In this document: positions 17,680 to 24,130 of the stretch, in pieces
Layout: each line of letters begins with the position of its first letter
Position numbering within the stretch: position 1 is the first letter of the stretch
Assembly (NCBI RefSeq): GCF_023544865.1
Contig: NZ_JAMJFX010000021.1
Span: forward strand, 1 to 51,221
Direction: 5' to 3'
DNA: 51,221 nucleotides
From: Phaeovulum molybdatiresistens
GTDB lineage: Bacteria; Pseudomonadota; Alphaproteobacteria; Rhodobacterales; Rhodobacteraceae
Made by a program: the position numbers and the translations under genes
Notes under the pieces: model-generated
The model's input: the letters and a program-made list of their open reading frames with translations, nothing else
Database searches by the model: none
What the model was told of the DNA's origin: nothing

Positions 17680-18229
17680 GGGTTTCCAGAACCTTCTGCA
17701 TCTGCGCCGCGGCGACGGTGCCCCCCTCGCCCGAGCCCGCGGTCAGTTCCGAGGCCATGAGCGCGGCCACCCGTGCGGGCCAGGTCACCCAGGCATCGCG
17801 CTCCTCGCGCGCGAGCCGGAACATCAGCGTCTCGGCCCGGGCCCGGTCGACCAGATCCCCCTTCAGCTTTTGCAGCCGGATCCGCCGTTCCTGCGCCTTC
17901 AGCACCTCGTTGGCCGTCCGCGCCTGCAGGAAGGTCATCCCGCCTCCTGCCGCCGGAGCCGCCAACCCCTGTTCGCGCAGGGTGTCGCCCACGGCCGCGA
18001 CCGCAGCCTCCGGCACGGGTTTCAGCTTCGGCGCGGCCGGGGCAGCCGATTTGATCGGAGCCCGGGATTTCGCCGGGTCCGTCATCTCCGCGCGGCGCTG
18101 GTCGGAAGCGGCGGCATCGATGCTGCCATCGGGAAACAGCACCAGCCGCCCCGCTTCCTTCGCCTTCTGGATCGCGCCGCGCGACAGACCCACACGGGCC
18201 GCATACTGGCGCTCGCTCAGGCCCTGCAT
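17627..18229 (-). CDS. terS: Terminase small subunit-like protein
   Basis: The 200-residue protein has a helix-turn-helix-like N-terminus (LSERQYAARVGLSRGAIQKA, residues 4-23), a Pro/Ala-rich linker, and a helical C-terminal part with RTANEVLKAQERRIRLQKLK and RARAETLMFRLAREERDAW. This layout is that of small terminase subunits of the Nu1 or phage DNA-packaging type, which bind the packaging site and load the large subunit. It lies directly upstream of the large subunit gene, with overlap. Confidence 0.8.
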   Translation of the reverse strand: MQGLSERQYAARVGLSRGAIQKAKEAGRLVLFPDGSIDAAASDQRRAEMTDPAKSRAPIKSAAPAAPKLKPVPEAAVAAVGDTLREQGLAAPAAGGGMTFLQARTANEVLKAQERRIRLQKLKGDLVDRARAETLMFRLAREERDAWVTWPARVAALMASELTAGSGEGGTVAAAQMQKVLETHVRAHLDSLAEIRARVE

Positions 18230-18341
18230 GACGCGCTCCGATTATCGTTCTAGATCATGTGCTTATTGCGTTGATAAGTTTCCGCGACGGAGCGAACGTC
18301 ATCCCAACGAAGCGATGCAACTCAGCCCCGGAGCCCGCCCG

Positions 18342-18566
18342 ATGACCCGCCGTGCCACCCGACCCGCAGAGGCCCTCGACGCCTTCATCGCCGCAAAGCG
18401 CGACATCGACACGATGCTGGCACGCCTCACCGCCCTTAGCGCCGAGCATTTCAACGCCCAGCCCGACGAGATCACCTGGGGCCATGTCGGCACGCTGGAG
18501 CATTACCGCGCCAGGCTGCGCGAGATCACCGACGCCGCTTTCGGGGAAGGCGAGCACGCCGCGTGA
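18342..18566 (+). CDS. Small phage protein of unknown function
   Basis: The 74-residue protein reads as one helical hairpin: ALDAFIAAKRDIDTMLARLT followed by SAEHFNAQPDEITWGHVGTL. I recall similar small proteins beside DUF3489 genes in rhodobacterial and other alphaproteobacterial prophages, but no function. An in-frame ATG at 18315 adds nine residues; 18342 fits the conserved part better. It runs opposite to the packaging genes and forms a short operon with the next gene, ending at a strong terminator. Confidence 0.65.
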   Translation: MTRRATRPAEALDAFIAAKRDIDTMLARLTALSAEHFNAQPDEITWGHVGTLEHYRARLREITDAAFGEGEHAA

Positions 18567-18661
18567 TCCCCGGTCCCCACTGGCCGGGCAGCCCGCCGCA
18601 TGGCGGGCTCAGGGTCGTAGGAGGCTGCGATGGGCGCGGCCCCATCACAGGAGACGATCCG

Positions 18662-18970
18662 ATGAACAAGCGTACCGAACCCCAGGACGCAATCCCGGCC
18701 GCAGACGCAGCGAACAACGCCAGCACAGCGCCGAAGGCACGCAAGCCGCGCGAGGGCACCAAGCAAGCCGTCCTGATCGCCATGCTGCGCAGGCCCGAGG
18801 GCGCGACCATCGAGGAACTCACCGCGGCGACGGAATGGAACGCGAACACCGTGCGCGGCGCCATGGCCGGCGCCCTGAAGAAGCGCCTCGGGCTCGAGGT
18901 AACGTCCGAGAAGGACGAAGCCAGAGGGCGGGTCTACCACATCGCGCGCGACAGCCTTGTTGCGAAATAG
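18662..18970 (+). CDS. DUF3489-like winged-helix protein
   Basis: The 102-residue protein has a Lys/Ala-rich N-terminus, then KQAVLIAMLRRPEGATIEEL and TEWNANTVRGAMAGALKKRL, a winged-helix arrangement typical of DUF3489 proteins, ending YHIARDSL. It probably binds DNA. GGAG lies before ATG 18662. Its plus-strand orientation, against the phage late and replication genes, and the shared terminator at 19107-19133 suggest an independent transcription unit. Confidence 0.72.
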   Translation: MNKRTEPQDAIPAADAANNASTAPKARKPREGTKQAVLIAMLRRPEGATIEELTAATEWNANTVRGAMAGALKKRLGLEVTSEKDEARGRVYHIARDSLVAK

Positions 18971-19106
18971 CGACAGGACCGACCGGATCCGGTTCGCGGC
19001 ATTGAAGCCTGTCGCGTAATGGGCACAGTCCTGATGCGTCGCGACACACCCTGACGCGACGTCTGCCGGAGCAGCCCTGTCCGTTCGGCTGTCTCTTCGT
19101 CACACT

Positions 19107-19133
19107 GGGCCAGCCATGTGCTGGCCCTTTTTT
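19107..19133 (+). terminator. Strong intrinsic terminator
   Basis: GGGCCAGC and GCTGGCCC form a perfect 8-bp stem with a CATGT loop, followed directly by six T residues (19128-19133). It ends the plus-strand unit of the two small genes at 18342 and 18662. Confidence 0.9.
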
Positions 19134-19134
19134 C

Positions 19135-19593
19135 TCACGCCGGATCGCTCTTCAGCACCGCCGTGATCTGCTTGCGGCTGATGCCGAACTGGCGCTGCAA
19201 GACCGCCGGAGTCACACCTGCCTTGATCGAAGTCCGGATCAGATTGATCTGGGCCAGTGTCAGTTTCGGCCCCTCCTCCGGGGTCTTGCCAGCGGATCTT
19301 GCCTTTTTGTCGTCCGCCGGCTCTGCCACCTTTTCAGGGGCTGCGGTTGGCGCATTCCGCACGTTGGCAAGCTTTCTGCGGCGCATCTCGAAAGCCACCG
19401 CCTCCGAAAGGCGCCGCAATTCACCCGCGGTCATATGCGTCAGCGCAAGATCGAGATCATGTGGCAACAGCCGCCGAGTTGGCGATTGCTGCGCATCAGC
19501 CGTCCCCCGCGCGGCGGCGGCCCAAAGGTCATCATTATCTGTTGGTCCGGACGTCATGGGCGGCATTATCTGCCGCGCCATGTCGCGCGGCAA
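19135..19593 (-). CDS. Phage protein with C-terminal helix-turn-helix
   Basis: The 152-residue protein has a disordered, charged middle part and a C-terminal resolvase-type helix-turn-helix: LTLAQINLIRTSIKAGVTPA then VLQRQFGISRKQITAVL. There is also an Arg-rich helix around LRRLSEAVAFEMRRRKLANV. It is probably a DNA-binding regulator. The exact start is uncertain: the first ATG makes a 59-bp overlap with the upstream membrane-protein gene, and an internal ATG (MTSGPTD, near 19557) is possible. Confidence 0.62.
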   Translation of the reverse strand: MPRDMARQIMPPMTSGPTDNDDLWAAAARGTADAQQSPTRRLLPHDLDLALTHMTAGELRRLSEAVAFEMRRRKLANVRNAPTAAPEKVAEPADDKKARSAGKTPEEGPKLTLAQINLIRTSIKAGVTPAVLQRQFGISRKQITAVLKSDPA

Positions 19594-19777
19594 TCCCCTC
19601 GAACAGCCGGCGCAGCAGGTAACTGCGGATCAAGGACACGCCGAGAAAGACGAGCCCGATCGTCATGTGCACTCCGGCACCGACGTCGATCCCGAACCAG
19701 GGAAACACGACGATCTGTGTCAGGATCGCCAGAGCATAGCCCACAGTCACATTGGCCGCGGCCTCGACCAGCGACAT
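19535..19777 (-). CDS. Small phage membrane protein, DUF7220-like
   Basis: The 80-residue protein has two membrane segments: ANVTVGYALAILTQIVVFPW and GVHMTIGLVFLGVSLIRSYL, ending with the basic LRRLFEGIA. This matches small proteins (DUF7220 type) that I know from prophages next to methyltransferase and replication genes; their function is unknown. The start at ATG 19777 (MSLVEAAAN) is likely but homologs often have a few residues more (here ERQSRI), which would need a non-ATG start. Confidence 0.65.
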   Translation of the reverse strand: MSLVEAAANVTVGYALAILTQIVVFPWFGIDVGAGVHMTIGLVFLGVSLIRSYLLRRLFEGIAARHGAADNAAHDVRTNR

Positions 19778-19862
19778 GATCCGGCTCTGCCGTTCCAGAA
19801 CGGCTCTTGTGCGCGGGACATCCGAGCCTAGATCCAGGTCTGGCGAAGAAGAGGAAGCGGGC

Positions 19863-20399
19863 ATGACCGATGCAACCGAAATCATTGATGATCTGAGCCG
19901 TCCCGCCCCGTTGGCGATCACTGGCAACGGCTGGGTCCTGATCTCGGACCGGGTGATGGGCGGCGTGTCTTCCGGCAGCATGTCGCGCGAAACCGTCGCA
20001 GGGCGCCCCGCCATTCGCATGCGCGGCGGTGTCAGTCTCGACAACAATGGTGGCTTTCTGCAACTCGCACTCGATCTTGGCGACGCGGGCGCTCCAGTCG
20101 ATGCCTCTGCCTGGACCGGCATCCAACTTGACGTTCTGGGCAATGACCAGTCCTACAATTTGCACCTGCGCACGACGGATCTGTCGCGGCCTTGGGAATC
20201 CTATCGTCAGAGTTTTCAGGCGCAGCCCTCCTGGCAAACTCTGCGCCTGCCCTTCGACCGCTTCGTTCCGCATCGCACCGAACGGCCGCTGCGGACAAGC
20301 CGACTGCGCCGCATCGGCTTGATCGCCATCGGCCGCGAATTCGAGGCCGACCTCGCCATCGCAGATATCCGTTTCTACGCCGAGGCGTCAGCCGACTGA
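19863..20399 (+). CDS. CIA30 family protein
   Basis: This 178-residue protein is related to NDUFAF1/CIA30, the complex I assembly factor family, whose bacterial members are small beta-sandwich proteins of unknown role. Family-typical stretches are LISDRVMGGVSSGSMSRET, RGGVSLDNNGGFLQLALDL and WQTLRLPFDRFVP. A GAGGAAG site precedes ATG 19863. It is transcribed against the phage genes, converges on the methyltransferase gene with a 25-bp overlap of 3' ends, and has no signal peptide. It looks like a cargo gene carried by the phage rather than a phage function. Confidence 0.82.
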   Translation: MTDATEIIDDLSRPAPLAITGNGWVLISDRVMGGVSSGSMSRETVAGRPAIRMRGGVSLDNNGGFLQLALDLGDAGAPVDASAWTGIQLDVLGNDQSYNLHLRTTDLSRPWESYRQSFQAQPSWQTLRLPFDRFVPHRTERPLRTSRLRRIGLIAIGREFEADLAIADIRFYAEASAD

Positions 20400-21721
20400 G
20401 CCTGCATCGCGACTGATCCGGCCTCCCCAAGCCGCTCGGCCCTCACCGCCGCGAAGGTCCGTCCCTCGCCCTCAAGGATCGCGTCCTTACCGGTCTCGGC
20501 CTGCCAGCGTTCGACGGCGACGTCGACATAGGCCGGGCTGATTTCCATTGCGAAGACGCGGCGGCCATTGGCCTCGCCCGCCATGATCTGCGAACCGGAG
20601 CCCGAGAACGGCTCGTAGCAGAGCCCGCCCCGGGCCACATGCTGGCGCATCGGGATCCCGAAGGCGTCGAGTGGTTTCGGCGTCGGGTGGTCCGGGCGCT
20701 CGTCCTTGGCGAAGGACGGCATTTCCCAGGTCGAGGGCAGCGTCTGCTCGGCCACCTTGGGCGGGCGGTTCGGGCGGCGCCAGCCCATGAAGCAGGGCTC
20801 GTGCTTCCAGAGGTAGTGCGACCGGGTCAGGACCCCGCGGTCCTTCACCCAGATGATCTGCTGATGCACGAATGCGCCGGCCTTTTCCCAGCAGGCTTCC
20901 AGCATCGCCTGACGGCGCGAGGCGTGCCAGCAGTACCACGCCGCGTCCTCGGTAATCGCCTCGGCGACGGCGGCAGCGATGAAGCCGTCGTAGAGCTCCG
21001 CCCCCTGGCTGCTGTCGTCCCAAGTCACGCCGTAGGACTGCGACCAGTCCTTGTTCCGCGTCGGGTGGTTCGAGCCGTCGTAATCCACCAGATACGGCGG
21101 GTCGGTCGCGAACAGCACCGCCCGCTCGCCGTTCATCAGGCGGCGCACGTCGTCATGGCTGGTGCTGTCGCCGCAGAGCAGCCGGTGATCGCCGAGGATC
21201 CACAGATCGCCTGTGTGCGAGGCCGGGTTGCGCGGCGGTTCGGGGATGGTCACCGGAGGCACGGAGCCCCCGGCGCCACCTTCTTCACCGTCGTCTTCCG
21301 CGACGTAGGCCAGCAGCTTGTCCAACTCGCCGTCGGAAAAGCCGACCGGCGACAGGTCGAAATCCTCGGCCAGCAAATCGTTCAGTTCCGCCGACAGCAG
21401 CGCCTCGTCCCAGGTGCCGAGTTCGGTCAGCTTGTTGTCCGCGAGACGATAGGCCCGCCGCTGCGCCTCGGTCAGGTGACCCAGCACGATCACCGGCGCC
21501 TCGGTCAGCCCCAGCTGCGTGGCGGCCAGCACGCGCCCATGGCCCGCGATCAACTCGCCATCCTCGGCCACGAGGCAGGGCACGGTCCAGCCGAACTCGG
21601 CCATGCTGGCGGCGATCCTGGCGACTTGGTCAGGCCCATGCTGCTTCGCGTTCTTCGCATAGGGCTGCAGGCGCGCAAGCGGCCAAGTCTCGATCCGCTC
21701 TGGGGCGAAGGCGAGGGTCAT
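20375..21721 (-). CDS. ParB-like nuclease domain fused to phage DNA methyltransferase
   Basis: A ParB/sulfiredoxin-type N-terminal domain (KQHGPDQVARIAASMAEFGW, then GELIAGHGRVLAATQLGL) is joined to a beta-class N6-adenine/N4-cytosine methyltransferase. Catalytic motif IV is ATDPPYLVDYDG and the SAM motif near the C-terminus is YEPFSGSGSQIMAGEANGR. The total is 448 residues from ATG 21721. This fusion is common in phages and lacks a partner restriction enzyme; it probably protects or marks phage DNA. An upstream in-frame start (21775) adds 18 non-conserved residues. The 3' end overlaps the CIA30 gene on the other strand. Confidence 0.9.
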   Translation of the reverse strand: MTLAFAPERIETWPLARLQPYAKNAKQHGPDQVARIAASMAEFGWTVPCLVAEDGELIAGHGRVLAATQLGLTEAPVIVLGHLTEAQRRAYRLADNKLTELGTWDEALLSAELNDLLAEDFDLSPVGFSDGELDKLLAYVAEDDGEEGGAGGSVPPVTIPEPPRNPASHTGDLWILGDHRLLCGDSTSHDDVRRLMNGERAVLFATDPPYLVDYDGSNHPTRNKDWSQSYGVTWDDSSQGAELYDGFIAAAVAEAITEDAAWYCWHASRRQAMLEACWEKAGAFVHQQIIWVKDRGVLTRSHYLWKHEPCFMGWRRPNRPPKVAEQTLPSTWEMPSFAKDERPDHPTPKPLDAFGIPMRQHVARGGLCYEPFSGSGSQIMAGEANGRRVFAMEISPAYVDVAVERWQAETGKDAILEGEGRTFAAVRAERLGEAGSVAMQAQSADASA

Positions 21722-21792
21722 GAGGATGATCCTGTTCGATAGGTTTCTGTCGCGCGCGGTGGATCCCAGCGGCACGGGTTCCAGTGGCTTCC

Positions 21793-21889
21793 GGAGTCCA
21801 GCAGGTATCCACCTGTGGAGTCCAGCTAGGCCACTGATTTTATGAAGATTTCAGGCGTTCAGGGGTGGCTTCCGACCGGGGTGGACTCC
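21793..21889. repeat. Three copies of GGAGTCCA upstream of the methyltransferase
   Basis: GGAGTCCAGC occurs at 21793-21802 and 21817-21826 (24-bp spacing), and the same octamer lies inverted as TGGACTCC at 21882-21889. Looser forms (TGGATTCC, TGGACCCC, GGAATCCA) recur at 22131-22170. They fill the 573-bp gap between the methyltransferase start and the IHF-like gene, which has no convincing coding frame. They may be binding sites of a phage regulator. Confidence 0.4.
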
Positions 21890-22264
21890 CAAAAAAACGG
21901 GCCTGACGCTAGCGAAGTTGCGCGCTGCGCCCCCCAGCATAGGAAGTGAACAGAAAGGAACCGTAAAATCAATGCCTTAGCTGAAGACGGAGAGGGTTTT
22001 CCGGTCATCCGGTCACCATATGCACCCGAAAAACCGTCCTCTTTCACCCTTCGGAGCGCGTTTTCGGCAGGACAAGCGGCGGGCATTTGACCCCCGCAAA
22101 ACCACCCGTTCGAACTGTTCCGGCCCACCGCTGGACCCCGACTGGATTCCCGGTTGGACCCCGGAATCCACCGAGGCATCCACCCCAATGAGAACGGGGA
22201 GAGGCGTCTTCCGACGCACTCTCCCCATCATGCCTTCTGCATAGCACGGATCTGTTGCAGATGT

Positions 22265-22290
22265 CGAAAAGAAAAGTGTTGCAACACTTT
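22265..22290 (-). terminator. 18-bp perfect palindrome with T-rich tail, terminator of the IHF-like gene
   Basis: AAAGTGTTGCAACACTTT (22273-22290) is a perfect palindrome four bases past the stop of the leftward IHF-like gene. In the leftward transcript it is followed by a T-rich run (TTCTTTTC), which fits a weak intrinsic terminator. A protein-binding palindrome is the alternative reading. Confidence 0.55.
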
Positions 22291-22294
22291 GGAG

Positions 22295-22576
22295 TCACTT
22301 GGAGTTCAGGCGATCCCGCAATGCCTTTCCGGCTCTGAAGGCGGCTACGCACTTCTCGTCAACCTGGACGGTTTCCTGCGTGCGCGGGTTGCGTCCCAGG
22401 CGCGCCTCACGTTTGCGCACCGAGAAGGTGCCAAACCCACGAATCTCCACCCGACCGCCATTCGCAAGCGCTTCAGTGATCGCATCGAACACGCGGTCAA
22501 TGACCTTTTCCGCATCAGCGCGCGACAACCCCGGCGCTTCGGCTGCGACCTTGGTGGCCAATTCGCTTCTGAGCAT
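22295..22576 (-). CDS. HU/IHF-family DNA-bending protein
   Basis: The 93-residue protein is nearer to IHF beta than to HU: it starts MLRSELATKVAAEAPGLSRA and has GGRVEIRGFGTFSVRKREAR and the DNA-intercalating arm tip in RNPRTQETVQV. The C-terminal helix has CVAAFRAGKALRDRLN. GGGAGGGG before the ATG is a strong ribosome site. As a prophage copy beside replication genes it may help DNA looping at the origin or attachment sites. Confidence 0.9.
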   Translation of the reverse strand: MLRSELATKVAAEAPGLSRADAEKVIDRVFDAITEALANGGRVEIRGFGTFSVRKREARLGRNPRTQETVQVDEKCVAAFRAGKALRDRLNSK

Positions 22577-22631
22577 TCGATCCCCTCCCGATTTCCAGAA
22601 GTCTCTGACAATTTTTTTTGCGGCTTACAAC

Positions 22632-22660
22632 GGCTTGGCGGCCATCAAGACCGCCAAGCC
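22632..22660. repeat. 10-bp perfect hairpin between DUF6362-like and IHF-like genes
   Basis: GGCTTGGCGG and CCGCCAAGCC pair perfectly around a nine-base loop, just after the stop of the DUF6362-like gene. The nearby eight-T run (plus strand, before the stem) would be A in the leftward RNA, so this is not a standard intrinsic terminator. Confidence 0.5.
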
Positions 22661-22668
22661 CGTTCGTG

Positions 22669-23049
22669 TCAACCAGCGTTCAGTCTTGCCGCGATCTTGG
22701 TCAGAGCCAGCTGCCAGCGCCGCCATGCGGTGGTACGATCGCAGCCCTGCTCCGCGCAGATCTGCTTCCACGGCACGCGGGCCGCGCGGGACCAGACCAG
22801 CTTGCGCTCGTCCTCACCGATCCAGAGCACCCAATCGAAGGTCTGCTCAAGCCGGGTGATCGCGGCGGCCGAAGGCCAGACCCGCATCGGCTCGGGTTCC
22901 ATGGCGGCGATCTCGCGGGGCGTGCGCATGACCGCCGGCCAAGCGCTGAAATACCCGCGTGCCTTTACCGGAGGCAGCTTGCGCAGGGTGCGGAACGCTT
23001 CCTGGAAATGATCCGCCACGTCGTCGGTGGTCCAGTTGCGATCAACCAT
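22669..23049 (-). CDS. DUF6362-like phage protein with helix-turn-helix
   Basis: The 126-residue protein has WTTDDVADHFQEAFRTLRKL at the start, a middle part with PREIAAMEPEPMRVWPSAAA, and a C-terminal sigma-like helix-turn-helix: VPWKQICAEQGCDRTTAWRR. This layout matches DUF6362 proteins that I know from alphaproteobacterial prophages. It probably binds DNA; the role is unknown. It overlaps the upstream small gene by eight bases. Confidence 0.78.
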   Translation of the reverse strand: MVDRNWTTDDVADHFQEAFRTLRKLPPVKARGYFSAWPAVMRTPREIAAMEPEPMRVWPSAAAITRLEQTFDWVLWIGEDERKLVWSRAARVPWKQICAEQGCDRTTAWRRWQLALTKIAARLNAG

Positions 23050-23248
23050 GGCGCACCTCCTTGCCCTTTCCTCGTGGCCCGTAGAGCTTCGCGCCCAACT
23101 GCTCGACCAGTTCCCGCTCGGGCCAGGTCAGCCGCTGGTCCTCCACGTTGACCGCCAGAACGCCCTGTTCATGCCAGCCGTCCCGTTTGACCTGCTCGGG
23201 GTCACGGCGCTTGCCGCCATAGCCCCTGGGGGTGAAGCGCATGCCCAT
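23042..23248 (-). CDS. Small basic phage protein, unknown function
   Basis: The 68-residue protein has a basic N-terminus (MGMRFTPRGYGGKRRDPEQV) and WPERELVEQLGAKLYGPRGK near the end. I do not recognise a named family. Its ATG (23248) overlaps the stop of the RuvC-like gene as TGATG, which supports it as a real, translationally coupled gene. Confidence 0.6.
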   Translation of the reverse strand: MGMRFTPRGYGGKRRDPEQVKRDGWHEQGVLAVNVEDQRLTWPERELVEQLGAKLYGPRGKGKEVRHG

Positions 23249-23736
23249 CACGCCAGCCCTCCTTTCGTCTCGATCGCCCAGAGCAGGAGCGCGATGGCGT
23301 CAGCTTCGTTGTCGTCGGCCGGGCTGAAGCCGCGGGCCCGGACGGCGGCGATCATCGCCTGCTTGGGCGCGTTGCCTTTGCCGGTGGCGTGGCGTTTGAT
23401 GGTGCCGACCGGGGTTCCGGCGTAAGGCACACCGCGCAGCTCCGCCCAAGCGGTCAGCGTGGCCATGAGCCCGCCGTAGACGTGCGCCGCGTCCGTACCT
23501 GCGTGACGGCGGACCTCCTCGAACCAGATCGCGGCGACGGGCCCCGACAGCCGGTCGATCTCGGTCAGCCAGTTGGTGAAGCGCAGGTAGCGCATGCCGC
23601 CGCCGTCATAGCGGCCGGGCTTGAAGCTGACCGTGCCGGTTGTGATCAGACCGTTATAGCCGCGCAGGGCCCAGCCGGTGGTGGTGCCGAGGTCGAGCGC
23701 CAGTATGCAGCGCGGGTTTTGTGTGGGTTCGGCCAT
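23248..23736 (-). CDS. RuvC-like Holliday-junction resolvase / RNase H-fold nuclease
   Basis: The 162-residue RNase H-fold protein has the first catalytic Asp in ILALDLGTTTGWAL (D15), an acidic strand IWFEEVRRHAGTDAAH, the loop VGTIKRHATGKGNAPKQAMI and the final acidic helix DDNEADAIALLLW. This is the order of catalytic residues in RuvC-like resolvases of phages. It would process recombination or replication intermediates before packaging. It is encoded just past the AT-rich repeat region described at 23858-24121. Confidence 0.85.
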   Translation of the reverse strand: MAEPTQNPRCILALDLGTTTGWALRGYNGLITTGTVSFKPGRYDGGGMRYLRFTNWLTEIDRLSGPVAAIWFEEVRRHAGTDAAHVYGGLMATLTAWAELRGVPYAGTPVGTIKRHATGKGNAPKQAMIAAVRARGFSPADDNEADAIALLLWAIETKGGLA

Positions 23737-23857
23737 GCCGACCTCCTCTTCGTTTGGACGAGCATGGCGGGAGGGCTGGCCGGTGAAGGCTGCGGTCTCG
23801 CCAGGCCCCGAAGGGTGGTCTGGTCATGTCAGGCGCGGGGCGAGTGGACCGCCCGGC

Positions 23858-24121
23858 ACTTCCTTCAGTTCTTTCAACGGGCCATCTTGAAAGAAGTTTG
23901 GCCCTAAGATGTTGATCTCTATATATAATATAACTTCTTTCAATATTTCAATTATTTCATGAGGTACCTCATCCTTATTTTAACCGCGCGCGCGAGGATA
24001 CACACATACAGGGATCCTCTTGAAAGATTGAAAGAAGTGAAGGAAGTCAAAATCCCGTTCCTTTACAGGCAGTTGCTCCCGAACTTCCTTCAATTGAAAA
24101 AAAACCCGGGTTTGAAGGAAG
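23858..24121. repeat. Iteron-like cluster in AT-rich region, candidate phage replication origin
   Basis: The motif TTGAA(A/G)GAAGT recurs in both orientations at about 23858-23868, 23869-23877, 23887-23898, 23932-23943, 24027-24038, 24082-24092 and 24111-24121. Between them are an AT-only run (ATATATAATATAA, 23920-23932), a perfect 14-bp palindrome ATGAGGTACCTCAT (23959-23972) and a CGCGCGCGCG run. The stretch lies between the RuvC-like and primase-helicase genes, has clearly lower GC than its surroundings and has no convincing gene. These are the parts of an iteron origin; the function is inferred. Confidence 0.5.
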
Positions 24122-24130
24122 CCCCCCAAA

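Noticed and set aside
21859..22188. A 109-codon leftward frame between the methyltransferase and IHF-like genes
   Set aside because: There is no ribosome site and no motif, and it runs through the repeat-bearing gap; more likely chance.
22632..22660. The 10-bp hairpin near 22.65 kb as an intrinsic terminator
   Set aside because: The neighbouring T-run lies on the wrong side: in the leftward RNA it would be an A-run, and no rightward gene precedes it.
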